Shown here: positions 46,231-56,400 of the stretch, piece after piece | How the letters are laid out: the number at the start of each line of letters is the position of its first letter | Numbering within the stretch: position 1 is the first letter of the stretch | Origin: Rhodovastum sp963714255 | GTDB taxonomy: Bacteria; Pseudomonadota; Alphaproteobacteria; Acetobacterales; Acetobacteraceae | Length of the DNA stretch: 64,000 nt | Reading direction: 5' to 3' | Assembly: GCA_963714255.1 (NCBI GenBank) | Contig: CAVQNU010000009.1 | Span: 1 to 64,000 of the forward strand | Notes under the pieces: model-generated | Seen by the model: the letters and a program-made list of their open reading frames with translations, nothing else | Databases searched by the model: none | Told to the model about the DNA's origin: nothing | Made by a program: the position numbers and the translations under genes

Positions 46231-46263
46231 CACCGTGCGTTTTACGGTGGCATGAATTTTGAT
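46231..46263 (+). promoter_or_regulatory. Candidate sigma-54 promoter and inverted repeat before glnK
   Basis: TGGCATGAATTTTGAT (46248-46263) resembles the -24/-12 consensus (GG then 10 bp then G at -12, though GA rather than GC). It lies 84 nt before glnK. Overlapping it, CACCGT and ACGGTG (46231-46249) form an inverted repeat. Nitrogen-regulated glnK-amtB operons are commonly sigma-54/NtrC controlled. The match is imperfect and no standard NtrC pair was found. Confidence 0.4.
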
Positions 46264-46346
46264 ATGAGGCGACGTGTCCCCGCGAGGGAGCGAGGCGTGC
46301 TCACGTCCCGTCCGCGGCGGCCGACAGTATAGGAACAGGGCCCGAC

Positions 46347-46685
46347 ATGAAGCTGATATTGGCCATCATCAAGCCCTTCAAGCTCGACAACGTCCGCGAG
46401 GCGCTGACGCCGCTGGGTGTGCAAGGGCTGACCGTGTCCGAGGTGAAGGGCTTCGGCCGGCAGAAGGGACAGACCGAAATCTATCGCGGCGCCGAGTACC
46501 ACGTGAACTTCATCCCGAAGGTGAAGATCGAGGTGGTGGTGCCCGCCAACCGGGTCGAGCAGGTCGTGGAGGCCATTACCAAGGCCGCCCGCACCGACAA
46601 GATCGGCGACGGCAAGATTTTCGTCCTGGATGTCGCGCGCGTGGTACGCATCCGCACCGGCGAAACGAACCTCGACGCTTTGTAA
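46347..46685 (+). CDS. glnK: Nitrogen regulatory protein PII (GlnK)
   Basis: A 112-aa trimeric signal protein that reports 2-oxoglutarate, ATP/ADP and glutamine status and blocks AmtB when nitrogen is ample. The uridylylated tyrosine is Y51 at the tip of the T-loop (GQTEIYRGAEY). KIEVVVP, the B-loop TDKIGDGKIFV and the C-terminal RIRTGETNLDAL are canonical. It is followed 17 nt later by amtB, the standard pairing that identifies it as GlnK rather than GlnB. Confidence 0.95.
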   Translation: MKLILAIIKPFKLDNVREALTPLGVQGLTVSEVKGFGRQKGQTEIYRGAEYHVNFIPKVKIEVVVPANRVEQVVEAITKAARTDKIGDGKIFVLDVARVVRIRTGETNLDAL

Positions 46686-46702
46686 TCAAGGATACGACCC
46701 TT

Positions 46703-48043
46703 ATGAAAACGCTGCTGCGGCGCGCCTGTTGGGCGCTTCCTCTACTGCTGTGTACTTTTCCGGCCTTCGCGGATGACGCGCCGCTGAAGCCCGATTCGGG
46801 TGATACTGCCTGGATGCTCACCAGCACCGCGCTGGTGCTGCTGATGACCATTCCCGGTCTGGCCCTGTTCTATGCCGGCATGGTGCGCAAGAAGAACGTG
46901 CTGGCCACCATGATGCAGTCCTTCATCATCACCTGCCTGGTTACGGTGGTGTGGATGGTGCTGGGCTACAGCATCGCTTTTACCAACGGAAATCCGTATT
47001 TCGGCGATTTCTCCCGCTTCATGCTGAACGGCATCGCCGACAAGTGGGACCAGGCATTCATCCTGGGGGCCGGCAGCGACTCGCCCGCGCCGCAGACCAT
47101 TCCCGAAACCGTCTACATGATGTTCCAGATGACGTTCGCGATCATCACCCCGGCGCTGATCGCCGGCGCCTTCGCGGACCGCATGAAGTTCTCCGCCTTG
47201 TGCGCCTTCATGGTGCTGTGGTCGCTGCTGGTCTATGCGCCGATCGCGCACTGGGTGTGGGCGCCGACCGGCTGGCTGAACGGCATCGGTGTCGCCGACT
47301 TCGCCGGCGGCACGGTGGTGCATATCAATGCCGGTGTGGCCGGCCTGGTGTGCGCCCTGGTGCTGGGCAAACGGCTCGGCTACGGCTCGGACAACATGGC
47401 GCCGTACAACCTCGCGTTCGCGGTGATCGGCGCCTCGTTGCTGTGGGTTGGCTGGTTCGGCTTTAACGCGGGCTCGGCGACGGCGGCCGGCGGGCGTGCC
47501 GGCATGGCGATGGCGGTCACGCAGATCGCCACCGCCGCGGCGGCGCTCGCCTGGGCGATCGCCGAATGGGTGACCAAGGGCAAGCCCTCGGTGCTCGGCG
47601 CGGCCTCTGGCGCGGTTGCCGGTCTGGTGGCCATCACCCCGGCCTCGGGCTTCGTGCTGCCCGGCGCGTCGCTGATCATCGGCGCCGCCGCCGGCGTGGG
47701 CTGCTACTGGGCGTCCACCTGGCTCAAGCACCTGCTGAACTACGACGACAGCCTGGACGCGTTCGGCGTGCACGGCATCGGCGGCATCATCGGCGCGCTG
47801 CTGACCGGCGTGTTCGCCTTCGGGCCGCTGACCGCCGACAAGGACCATCCGAACGGCATCTATATCGGCGGCTGGGAGCAGGTGCAGCACCAGGCGGTCG
47901 GGATCGGCGCCACCATCGGCTACACGGCGGTGGCGACCCTGGTGATCCTGCTGGTGGTGGGCCTGATCTTCGGCCTGCGGGTGACTCAGGAGGAGGAGCG
48001 CGAGGGCCTCGATATCGCACTCCACGGCGAGCGCCTCGGCTAG
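46703..48043 (+). CDS. amtB: Ammonium transporter AmtB
   Basis: A 446-aa channel for ammonium. A cleaved signal peptide (MKTLLRRACWALPLLLCTFP, then AFADD) precedes 11 membrane helices. The paired pore histidines are present (GGTVVHINAGVAGL and FGVHGIGGIIGALL), as are the Phe gate and FGFNAGSA motif. The cytoplasmic tail EEREGLDIALHGERLG is the GlnK-binding end. It forms an operon with glnK. Confidence 0.96.
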   Translation: MKTLLRRACWALPLLLCTFPAFADDAPLKPDSGDTAWMLTSTALVLLMTIPGLALFYAGMVRKKNVLATMMQSFIITCLVTVVWMVLGYSIAFTNGNPYFGDFSRFMLNGIADKWDQAFILGAGSDSPAPQTIPETVYMMFQMTFAIITPALIAGAFADRMKFSALCAFMVLWSLLVYAPIAHWVWAPTGWLNGIGVADFAGGTVVHINAGVAGLVCALVLGKRLGYGSDNMAPYNLAFAVIGASLLWVGWFGFNAGSATAAGGRAGMAMAVTQIATAAAALAWAIAEWVTKGKPSVLGAASGAVAGLVAITPASGFVLPGASLIIGAAAGVGCYWASTWLKHLLNYDDSLDAFGVHGIGGIIGALLTGVFAFGPLTADKDHPNGIYIGGWEQVQHQAVGIGATIGYTAVATLVILLVVGLIFGLRVTQEEEREGLDIALHGERLG

Positions 48044-48049
48044 CGTTTG

Positions 48050-48077
48050 CTGCGCCGGGCGGCAACGCCCGGCGCAG
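48050..48077 (+). terminator. 12-bp hairpin between amtB and the porin gene
   Basis: CTGCGCCGGGCG, loop GCAA, then CGCCCGGCGCAG: a perfect stem with a stable tetraloop 6 nt after the amtB stop. There is no T run. It could be a partial terminator or an RNA-stability element that sets the porin level relative to amtB. Confidence 0.55.
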
Positions 48078-48149
48078 TCGATCGCATTGCACATCGACTT
48101 CGCCGCCCGGCATGCGCTATATGCCGGGTACATCCGCAAGGACATTCCC

Positions 48150-49478
48150 ATGACCACTTCACGATACCTGCTAACCGCCTCATCGGCCCTGCTGGCCGCG
48201 GGGCTGCTGGCGTCTCCCGCGCGCGCCGACGACACGACCCTTGCCCAGGCTGCCCCCGCGGCGCCGGCGCCTGCCGCCCCGGCGGCCGCCCCCGCCGCCC
48301 CGGCGGCACCGGCCGCCTGGTCGGACAACATCAAATTCGGCGTGCAGTTGGAAGGTGGCGTCAGCTTCAATACCGAGGGCCCGAAGACCAACTGGGGCCA
48401 GCTGTTCACCGACCACCCGAACCAGGCGCAGCTGAACCAGGTGCTGCTGACCTTCTCGCGCGACATCCCGAAAGACGTGAGCGACTGGGATGTCGGCTTC
48501 CACTTCTCCGGCCTGTATGGCTCGGATGCGCGCTATACCCACTTCCTCGGCATCGCCGATTACGCGCTCAACGACCGCTACCAGCTCAACGTGGTCGAGG
48601 CCAGCGTGTCGGTGCATGTGCCGGTGCTGGCCGGCGGCATCGACGTGAAGGCCGGCATGTACCCGACGCCGCTCGGCTTCGAGGTCATCGACCCGTCGCT
48701 CAATCCGTTCTACTCGCACTCCTATATCTTCAATTTCGGCATCCCGTTGAAGCACACCGGCGTGCTGGCGGTGGCGCATGCGACCGACTTCCTCGATGTC
48801 TATGGCGGCATCGACACCGGCGTGAACACCACCGTCGGCGACCAGCAGGGCGACAATAACGGCACCCTCGCCGGCCTGTTCGGCTTCGGCTTCACGGCGC
48901 TGGGCGGCAACCTGACCGGCACCGCACTGACGCATTTCGGGCCGGAAAACCCGGCGCTGGCCAACACCCAGCCGTTGGGCCTGTACAACGCCAACCACTA
49001 CTTCCGCTATGAGAACGACGGCTACGTCACCTACAAGTGGAACGACAAGCTCACGACCACCACCGAGCTGAACTACATCAAGGACGAGAACCCGCTCACC
49101 AATGCCGCCGAGGGCTGGGGCATTGCGCAGTATGTTTCGTATGCGCTGACCAACACCGTCACGCTGAACGGCCGCGGCGAAGTCTTCCGCGACGGTAAGG
49201 GTTTCTACGTGGCCTATTACCCGGGCAACTACGACTTCGTGAACGTGGAGTACGGCAAGTACAACACGGCACAGTTCGGGCCGCACTCCACCTATGGCGA
49301 ACTGACCTTCGGCGCCACCTGGAAGCCGGCCGATCTGCCCAAAATCATCAACGGCCTGATGATCCGCCCCGAGGTTCGCTACGATACCACCCTGGCCGGG
49401 CCGTGGGCGTTCAACGGCGGCAAGGATAGCGGCAGCTTCACCATCGCTACGGATTTCGTTGTCCCGCTCTCGTTCTGA
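48150..49478 (+). CDS. Outer-membrane beta-barrel porin
   Basis: A 442-aa outer-membrane protein. The signal peptide (MTTSRYLLTASSALLAAGLL, cleavage after ARA) is followed by an Ala/Pro-rich spacer (residues about 35-58) and then a barrel with alternating strands and aromatic ends. Examples are IKFGVQLEGGVSFN, DVGFHFSGLYGSD and the final IATDFVVPLSF, where the C-terminal Phe is the assembly signal. It resembles proteobacterial BBP2/OprB-like porins. AAGGA precedes the ATG. Its position behind glnK-amtB suggests uptake of nitrogen compounds across the outer membrane, an inference. Confidence 0.8.
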   Translation: MTTSRYLLTASSALLAAGLLASPARADDTTLAQAAPAAPAPAAPAAAPAAPAAPAAWSDNIKFGVQLEGGVSFNTEGPKTNWGQLFTDHPNQAQLNQVLLTFSRDIPKDVSDWDVGFHFSGLYGSDARYTHFLGIADYALNDRYQLNVVEASVSVHVPVLAGGIDVKAGMYPTPLGFEVIDPSLNPFYSHSYIFNFGIPLKHTGVLAVAHATDFLDVYGGIDTGVNTTVGDQQGDNNGTLAGLFGFGFTALGGNLTGTALTHFGPENPALANTQPLGLYNANHYFRYENDGYVTYKWNDKLTTTTELNYIKDENPLTNAAEGWGIAQYVSYALTNTVTLNGRGEVFRDGKGFYVAYYPGNYDFVNVEYGKYNTAQFGPHSTYGELTFGATWKPADLPKIINGLMIRPEVRYDTTLAGPWAFNGGKDSGSFTIATDFVVPLSF

Positions 49479-49485
49479 CGCGTGG

Positions 49486-49510
49486 CGCCCGCCTGGGTGA
49501 CAGGCGGGCG
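49486..49510. terminator. 10-bp hairpin after the porin gene
   Basis: CGCCCGCCTG, loop GGTGA, CAGGCGGGCG, starting 8 nt after the porin stop and immediately before short repeat R10. It lies between convergent transcription units and can act on the plus-strand transcript. No T tract follows. Confidence 0.55.
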
Positions 49511-49517
49511 TTCCGGG

Positions 49518-49553
49518 AAGCAAGCAAGGCCAGGGCAGGGCCCTGGCCTTGCT
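49518..49553. repeat. Intergenic hairpin repeat, short copy R10
   Basis: Outer module only, with one variant base (GGGCAGGGCCC in the loop region in place of GGGCAGAGCCC), bordered by AAGCAAGG and CCTTGCTT. It ends exactly at the stop codon of the ABC ATPase gene. Confidence 0.7.
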
Positions 49554-50363
49554 TTATGCCACCGGCAGCATCCCCGGCGCCGCAGACCGGCTCACCGGAT
49601 GGCCAAGATACGCTTCCAGCACCGCCTCGGCGGGCCCGTCGGCGCGCACCCGCCCCTGGTCGAGCCAGATCACCCGCGTGCACCAGTTCAGCACCACGTC
49701 GGTCACATGGGTCGACAGCACCAGGATGTCGGCGCCGCGCACCATGTCTTCCAGCCGCACCCGCGCCTTCTCCATGAAGGTGGCATCGCCGGCCAGGAAC
49801 CATTCGTCCATCAGCAGCACCTGCGGGCGGATGGCGGTGGCCAGCGCGAAGCCCAGCCGCACCACCATGCCGGAGCTGTACACCCGCACCGGCAGGTCGA
49901 TAAACTCGCCGAGTTCGGCGAAGCCGGCCACGTCTTCTTCCAGCTGGCGGATGGCGGAGCGCGAGAGGCCGGTATACAGGCCGCGCAGCATGATATTCTC
50001 GCGGCCGGTGAGCTCGGGGTTCATGCCGAGATTGGGGTCGAGCAGGGCGCTCAGGCTGCCCCGCACGACCACCCGGCCGGCCTGCGGCTCATAAATGCCG
50101 GCGAGCGTGCGCAGCAATGTCGTTTTGCCCGCGCCATTGCCGCCGATCAGGCCCAGCCGGTCGCCGCGGCCGAGCCGGAAGCTCACGTCGCGCAGCGCCT
50201 GCACCACCACGCGCTGCTTGGCGTCCTCCGCCACGCGGCCGGAGACGGTGCGGAACACCGCCCGCTTCAGGCTGCGCGCATTGCTGTGATAAAGCGGGAA
50301 ATCGACGCTGACGCCATCGGCCGTGATCGTGGCGTCGCGGCTGGCGTCGGGGGCGGCGTGCAT
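49554..50363 (-). CDS. ABC transporter ATPase for polysaccharide export (Wzt/KpsT-like)
   Basis: A 269-aa ATP-binding subunit. Walker A is GLIGGNGAGKTTLLRT, then LTGRENIMLRG, the signature YSSGMVVRLGFALAT (specific for the polysaccharide/O-antigen export branch) and Walker B VLLMDEWFLAGD. It lacks the C-terminal carbohydrate-binding domain of long Wzt proteins. Start ATG 50363 is 5 nt from the permease stop (50368). With the permease it exports capsule, O-antigen or a similar polymer across the inner membrane; the polymer genes are not here. Confidence 0.88.
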   Translation of the reverse strand: MHAAPDASRDATITADGVSVDFPLYHSNARSLKRAVFRTVSGRVAEDAKQRVVVQALRDVSFRLGRGDRLGLIGGNGAGKTTLLRTLAGIYEPQAGRVVVRGSLSALLDPNLGMNPELTGRENIMLRGLYTGLSRSAIRQLEEDVAGFAELGEFIDLPVRVYSSGMVVRLGFALATAIRPQVLLMDEWFLAGDATFMEKARVRLEDMVRGADILVLSTHVTDVVLNWCTRVIWLDQGRVRADGPAEAVLEAYLGHPVSRSAAPGMLPVA

Positions 50364-50367
50364 CGGC

Positions 50368-51225
50368 CTAGACCCAGAACGCGATGCGGCCGCGCACACG
50401 CCCGAACAGCAGCCAGCTGGCGCCCCACAGAGCGGCCGAACAGATAAGCGCCGAGGCCCAGGTTGCCACGCTGGGCAGTTCGCCGAGCAGCGGCGCGCGC
50501 ACCACTTCCAGCAGCGTGAAGAACGGGTTGAACGTCAGCAGCCACTCATGCGCGCCGAGCTGGTCGGGTTTCCAGATCACCGCGCTGATGAAGAACGCCA
50601 TCTGCATGATGCTGCCGACGATCGGCGGGATGTCGCGGAAGCGGGCGCAGAGCGCGCCGAGCAGCAGGCAGACCGTCAGGCTGTCGAGCAGCCACAGCAC
50701 CAGCCCGGGCAGGACCATCAGCGCCCGCGCGCCCGGCCAGGTGTGCAGCAGGGCATAGACACCCACGATCACCACCACATTGTGGCCCAGCACCAGCAGG
50801 TTGCGCAGCACGATTCGCGCCGCATACAGCGAGTACGGCATGCGCACCGAGCGGATCATGCCCTCGGCGCTGGTGAAGGCGATGCAGCCTTCGGCCACCA
50901 GGGTGCTGAGATACCCCCACAACACCAGCGAAAGCGCCAGGAAGGGCAGGTATTCGTGCAGGTTCATGTGGAACAGGATCGCGTAGACGACGCCCATCGA
51001 GCCGACCATGGCGGCGGTGGACAGGGTCAGCCAGAACGGGCCGAGCATGGAACCGCGGTAGCGCAGGGTGATGTCGAGCCACGCCAGGGTCCAGCAGAGC
51101 CGCCACAACCTTGCGGTTTCCGCCAGGTCGCGCAGGACCATCCGCTGGCGCGCGGCGAAGGTGAGGTCCGGCGTGAGGTCCAGGGTGTTGGCCCTGCTCA
51201 CGGCGAGTTGAATGGCGACCGTCAT
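50368..51225 (-). CDS. ABC-2 polysaccharide export permease (Wzm/KpsM-like)
   Basis: A 285-aa permease with about six transmembrane helices. The region WTLAWLDITLRYRGSMLGPFWL is the family N-terminal signature (R-Y-R-G/S motif). FSTAEGMIRS-like FTSAEGMIRSVRMPY and the loop ARFRDIPPIVGSIMQMAFFISAVIW are typical of the ABC-2 exporters of polysaccharide. Start ATG 51225 is chosen because the rest of the longer frame is repeat R11. Confidence 0.87.
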   Translation of the reverse strand: MTVAIQLAVSRANTLDLTPDLTFAARQRMVLRDLAETARLWRLCWTLAWLDITLRYRGSMLGPFWLTLSTAAMVGSMGVVYAILFHMNLHEYLPFLALSLVLWGYLSTLVAEGCIAFTSAEGMIRSVRMPYSLYAARIVLRNLLVLGHNVVVIVGVYALLHTWPGARALMVLPGLVLWLLDSLTVCLLLGALCARFRDIPPIVGSIMQMAFFISAVIWKPDQLGAHEWLLTFNPFFTLLEVVRAPLLGELPSVATWASALICSAALWGASWLLFGRVRGRIAFWV

Positions 51226-51298
51226 GAGAGGCCGGGCGATACAATATCCGCCCTGCCGCCGCAACCCGCGGGGGCGGGTGGGGCGGGGCGAGGGTAAG

Positions 51299-51510
51299 GT
51301 CAGGAAGGCCAGGGCTCCGCCCTGGACCCGCCAAGGGGCAGTGGCCCCCTGGACCCCGCTACTTAAGCAGTTCTCTCGGGAGGGGGGTGAGACGGTGAAC
51401 CGGTTCACCGTCTCACCCCCCTCCCAAGAGAACTGCCTAAAAGTAATGGGATCCAAGGGGCCACTGCCCCTTGGCGGGTCCAGGGCGGAGCCCTGGCCTT
51501 CCTGACCTTA
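51299..51510. repeat. Intergenic hairpin-chain repeat with 70-bp central palindrome, copy R11
   Basis: Standard outer modules. The centre is a 70-bp palindrome at 51367-51436 with a single mismatched pair, beginning GCAGTTCTCTCGGGAGGGGG and ending with its inverse, around the middle GGTGAACCGGTTCACC. Flanks ACTTAA and CCTAAAAGTAATGG are the same as in R5. It lies between the divergent permease and lytic transglycosylase genes. Confidence 0.88.
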
Positions 51511-51784
51511 CCCTCGCCCCACCCCACACGGTCCCTCGGCCGCGCCGCCGCAGTTTTGTGCGATCGGACCGGAACATGTCGAATCGTGCGCGCCATGTCT
51601 TGCCTTTAACAGCGCATTGGATTAAGGGGTTGCATAAGATTGCTGACCCTCTCCCTTAAGGGTATCCGGCGCTTGTGCCGGCGCGCCTACGCGCCCTGGG
51701 AGCATTGCAAACCGACGGCCGCCCAGGCGGTCGTGCAAACCGGCCGGTCACTCCGGCCGCGTCACGACGGAGGCCTGCGCCGAC

Positions 51785-52942
51785 ATGCCGTCTTGCACCA
51801 GCCTGTTTACTGGCTATGTGTTTTTGCGTGCGCCTAAGCTTCGGCTCCTGGCCTGCGCCTCCATTCTGGCCCTGCTGTCGGCCTGCTCCTCCCATCCCGG
51901 TCCGCAGCTCAGTGCCTCCCAGGAGGCGCAGCAGTACCAGGCCCATGCCAAGCGCAGCTACGCCCCGCCCGGACCGCCGTCTGACCCGTGGGGTCCCTAC
52001 ATCACCGAGGCGTCGCAGCGTTTCGACGTGCCGGAGCGCTGGATTCGCGAAGTGATGCGGGTCGAATCGAGCGGCAAGGTGATGGACACGTCGCAGGCGG
52101 GCGCGATGGGTCTGATGCAGGTGATGCCGGTCACGTTCGATGAGTTGCGCGCCCGCTACGATCTCGGCGACGACCCGTACGACCCGCATGACAACGTCGT
52201 GGCCGGCACTGCCTATCTGCGGCAGATGTATGACGTTTACGGCTTTCCGGGATTCCTGGCGGCCTATAACGCCGGCCCGGGGCGGCTGGATGATTATCTC
52301 ACCCGCAACCGCCCGCTGCCCGACGAAACGCGGAACTATGTCCGCAAGATCGCGCCGTATATCGTCGGGATCTCGCCGAACCAGGTGTCGGCGGCCGATA
52401 GCATCGCCATGAACCATCTGCCGATGGAAATCCCGCCGGGCCCGCGCTATCCGCGCCACCAGCCGGCGCCGGTGGCGCTGGCCGAGAACCGGCCTTCCCG
52501 CTCGGTCCCGCAGCGCCATGTGCAGGTGGCCGCGTTGGTCGAGCCGCCGCGGCCGGTGCCGCCTGCGCCGCCGCGGGTCGTGCCGGTTCCGCCGGTGCAG
52601 CCGGCCGCGCAGCATGCCGGTTTCCGCCTGATCGCCCCGGCGATGGCCGATACGTTGCCGGTGCAGCGCGTCAGCGGCGCATCGGCGGTCGGCAAATGGG
52701 CGATCCAGGTCGGCGCTTACGGCAACGAGACGCAGGCCCGCGTGGCCGCCGATACCGCCCGCAGCCAGGCGCACGACGTGCTGGGCAATGCCCACGCGGC
52801 GGTGGGCACCGTGCATGCCGCCAACGCAACGCTCTACCGGGCCCGGGTGCTGGGCCTGTCGCGGGATGCCGCGGTGCAGGCCTGCGAGAAGCTGGGCCAT
52901 CGCGGCGGCTGCATCGTGCTGTCGCCGGAGACGCAGGGCTAA
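51785..52942 (+). CDS. Lytic transglycosylase lipoprotein with SPOR domain
   Basis: A 385-aa lipoprotein (lipobox LLSAC in the first 34 residues). The SLT domain has the catalytic Glu E94 in VMRVESSGK, then SQAGAMGLMQVMP and FLAAYNAGPGRLDDYL. A proline-rich linker leads to a C-terminal SPOR domain (GKWAIQVGAYGNETQARVAA to GCIVLS), which binds denuded septal peptidoglycan. It probably trims peptidoglycan during division. It starts 275 bp after R11; nothing else recognisable lies in between. Confidence 0.9.
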   Translation: MPSCTSLFTGYVFLRAPKLRLLACASILALLSACSSHPGPQLSASQEAQQYQAHAKRSYAPPGPPSDPWGPYITEASQRFDVPERWIREVMRVESSGKVMDTSQAGAMGLMQVMPVTFDELRARYDLGDDPYDPHDNVVAGTAYLRQMYDVYGFPGFLAAYNAGPGRLDDYLTRNRPLPDETRNYVRKIAPYIVGISPNQVSAADSIAMNHLPMEIPPGPRYPRHQPAPVALAENRPSRSVPQRHVQVAALVEPPRPVPPAPPRVVPVPPVQPAAQHAGFRLIAPAMADTLPVQRVSGASAVGKWAIQVGAYGNETQARVAADTARSQAHDVLGNAHAAVGTVHAANATLYRARVLGLSRDAAVQACEKLGHRGGCIVLSPETQG

Positions 52943-53037
52943 CGGGCGTATAAACGGCCGTTCATGGTTGTCCTTGCCGTGCCGCGGGGCGAACATCTAC
53001 GATCGTAACTGATCGTCGCCCTGCGGAGAGACGGCCC

Positions 53038-53475
53038 ATGCCCGACCCGTTCACGCCGGCGGAGCTGGATTTGCTGTCCGCCGAAATCGACCTGCAGCTT
53101 CGCGCGCTGCACGGCCAGGGCGCGGCGCTGAAGCGCGGCGACTTACGCACCGAGGCGCTCGTCCATGCTGACTCGCCCGCCGCGGCGCCCGGCGAGGCGC
53201 AGCTTCGTGCCATCGCGCAGGCGACCGGCGAGGACGCCGCCAGTTTCCTCGCGCGGTTCCGGGCGGCGGCGCATGACGATATCTGCAAGCCCGGCGGCAT
53301 CCTGCACACGCAATGGACGAAGTGGAAGGACCTGGCGAGCAAGGACGCGCTGAAGACGGTTGGCGGCGTGCTGGTCGCGATGGGCCTGGCGGGCAGCGCG
53401 CTGCAGATCGTTGCGGTCGCCATTACGGTTTACATTCTCATGCTCGGCCTGGACGCGTATTGCCGGAAGGCGTGA
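53038..53475 (+). CDS. Small membrane protein paired with the CHAT-STAND protein
   Basis: A 145-aa protein without a named family. Residues 1-100 are soluble and helical (PAELDLLSAEIDLQLRALHG, AQLRAIAQATGEDAASFLAR). A C-terminal hydrophobic stretch of about 33 residues (VGGVLVAMGLAGSALQIVAV plus AITVYILMLGL) can span the membrane once or twice. One nucleotide separates its stop from the next gene's ATG, so the two are translated together. By analogy with other two-gene conflict modules, it may be the anchor, adaptor or killing effector of the downstream protease; this is inference. Confidence 0.6.
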   Translation: MPDPFTPAELDLLSAEIDLQLRALHGQGAALKRGDLRTEALVHADSPAAAPGEAQLRAIAQATGEDAASFLARFRAAAHDDICKPGGILHTQWTKWKDLASKDALKTVGGVLVAMGLAGSALQIVAVAITVYILMLGLDAYCRKA

Positions 53476-53476
53476 G

Positions 53477-56400
53477 ATGGCGGCGGAACTGATCCTGCGC
53501 TTCACCGCGCCGGACATGGTAGCGGTGCGGCTCGATGAGGACGGCGGCACCGATGAGGCGGTGGCGCAAAAATTTGCCTCCCCGTTGGACGCGACGGCGC
53601 AGACCGATCTGCAATGGTATCTGGAACGCTACCCGGCGCAGTACGGCACCGACGTGGACGACGCGCGCGCCCGCGCCATCGCCGCAAGGCTGGAAGTCTG
53701 GGGCGCTTCCCTGTTCGGCGCGGTGTTCGCCGCCAATGACGCACGGCGGCTGGTCGACCGTTTCCTGAACCACGATGCGGACGGCCGGGTGGTCACCATC
53801 GGCAGTGACCATCCCGCCGTGCTCGGCCAGCCCTGGGAATTGCTGCGCGATCCGTCCGGCACCTATTTGTTCCTCGAACGCAAGCGCATTTCGGTGCGCC
53901 GGCGGCTGATCGGCGCCGGCGGTGGGCGCGCGGCATTCCGGCCCGCCGCGAAGAACACGCTGCATCTGCTGTTCGTGGTCAGCCGGCCGGAAAATGCGCT
54001 CTTCATCGATCCGCGCGCCGACGGCCAGGCGGTGCTCGACGCCATCGACGCCGCCGCACCCGGCCGGGTCACCGTCGAGTTCCTGCGCCCGGCCACGCTC
54101 GCCGCGCTGATCACGCGGCTGGAGAACGAGTCTCTGCCGGCGGTCGATCTGCTGCATTTCGATGGACACGGCATCTACGACGCAGACGGTTCGCAAGCCG
54201 CGGCGCGTGGCGAGGCCGCGCCGCCGGGCGGGGCCGGTGGGCAGATGCGCGCCGGCGAGCGCGGCGAGCCACACCAGGGATATCTGCTGTTCGAAAATGC
54301 GGACGGCAACTCGGACCTGGTTTCGGCGAAGAAGCTGGGGGAGTTGCTGCATCGGCAACAAGTGGCGCTGGTGGTGCTGTCGGCCTGCCAGTCGGCGAAG
54401 GTGGACGGCACCGACCCGATGGGCAGCGTCGCGGCGCGGCTGGTGCATGCCGGGCTGCCCTCGGTGCTGGCGATGACGCATTCCGTGCTGGTGGACACCA
54501 CGCGCAAACTGTTCGGATATTTCTATGACGCGCTGGCCCGCGGCCACACCACCGGGCGGGCGCTGGATGAGGCGCGGCGGCTGCTTTACACCCAGCCGGA
54601 GCGCGGCGAGCGGCAGCGGACGGGCGGCCGGATCACGCTGGAACTGCAGGACTGGTTCGTGCCGGCGCTGTATCAGGCGGGCCACAGCGCGCCGCTGCTG
54701 ACCGTCGCCCCGGCCGCGCCGCCGCCGGCCGCGTCGCAAGCGGACAATCTGGCGCCGGTGCAGGAATCGGGTTTCCACGGTCGGCGGCGGGAATTGTGGA
54801 CCATCGAGCGCTGGTTCACCGGCGGCACCCGGCGGATCGTGCTCAGCGGCTTCGGCGGCCAGGGCAAGACCTATCTGGCCGAGGAAGCCGGGCGCTGGCT
54901 GCGGCGCACCGGCATGTTCGAGCGCGCGTGCTTCGTCGGTTACGCCAGCTTCCAGGGCAGCGACGCGGTGGCGGTTGCGGTCAGCACGCTGGCGACGGTG
55001 CTGGGGGAAAACCTGATCGACGCGGCGGCCGCGGGGGCGGCACTGGCGCGGGTGAGGACGCTGCTGATCCTCGACAATCTCGAGTCGCTCGAGGATGCGC
55101 CGCAGCAGGAATTGCTGGCGGCGGCGTCCGACTGGTCGGGGCAGGGCGGCAGCCGGGTGCTGATCACCACCCGCCCGGACTCGCTGGCGCACGCCGCCTA
55201 TCCGCGCGAGGGCAGCAATCTCTGCCGCCATCTGGACCTGAAGGGTCTGGCCGAGGACGACGCGCTCGACTGGTTCCAGGCGCTCCTGCGGCTGCCGCCC
55301 GAGCCGACGGTGGCGTTGCCCGCGCGTGAGGCGCTGGCCGAACTGTTCCGCCGGGTGGACTTCCATCCGCTCTCCATCGGCCTGCTGGCGCAGCAATTGC
55401 GCACACGGCGCATCGCCGAACTGGGCGAGCGGCTGGAGGCGCTGCTGGGCAGCGAGGGCAACCCGTTGCTTGCCTCGTTGGCGCTGTCGCTGGACCGGCT
55501 GGCGCCGGAGGTGCGGGCGCATTTGCCGGGGCTCGGCGTGTTCCAGGGCGGTGCGTTCGAGAATGATCTGGTGGCGGTGACCGGTCTGGACGCGGCTTCG
55601 TGGCAGGGGCTGCGGCGCGGGCTGGAACAGGCCGGGCTGGTGCGGATCGAGACGGTGGCGGGATACGAGCCGCCGTTCCTCCGCTTCCACCCGACGCTGG
55701 CGCCGGCATTGCGGAATTGGCTGCCGGGCGCGCAGCGGGCGGAACTGGAGGCGCGTTACCGGGCGCAGTACCAGGAGGTTGCCCGGTTTCTCTACGTGAA
55801 CGACACGCAGCATGCCGCGGTCGTGCGGGGCGTCGCCGCGCGGGATTTGCCTAACCTGCTTGCCGCTGTGGGGCAGGCGCTGGACTTACGCGAGGCGGGG
55901 GCGGTCGATTTTGCCGACAGCGTCTGCCGGTTTCTGGTCGTGTTCAGCCGCGTGCGGGACCGGGCCGAGCTGACACAGCGAATGCAAGAGGTGGGCGGCC
56001 TGGACTCCGCCGAGCAGTATCTAGCGCGCTTCAACCAGGCCGAACACCTTATGGACGAAGGCCGCTTCGCCGAGGCCGAGGCGTTGCTTCGCGAGCAGAT
56101 TTTCGGTCTGGGTGAGGCGCCATCCTATGAGAAATGCGTGTCCCGCGCGCAACTGGCGCGGTGTGCCCGATATCAGGGGCAGTCCGGCGAGGTCGATATG
56201 ATCCTGCGAAAGGCTTTGGACGAGTCCGGAAAGCTGGAGGTGTCGCCCAAGGTCCGAACACTGATTGGCAATCTGCACACGGACCTCGCCAACGTGTTGC
56301 TTGACCGTGGCGCTTATGACGCGGCCCAGGCCGAATACGAAACCGGCGCAGAGATTGCCCGGGAACAATCGGATGACCGAGGCCTAGCGGTGAGCCTAGG

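Noticed and set aside
53438..55813. 791-codon minus-strand frame opposite the CHAT-STAND gene
   Set aside because: Arg/Gln/His-rich antisense shadow with no recognisable domain.
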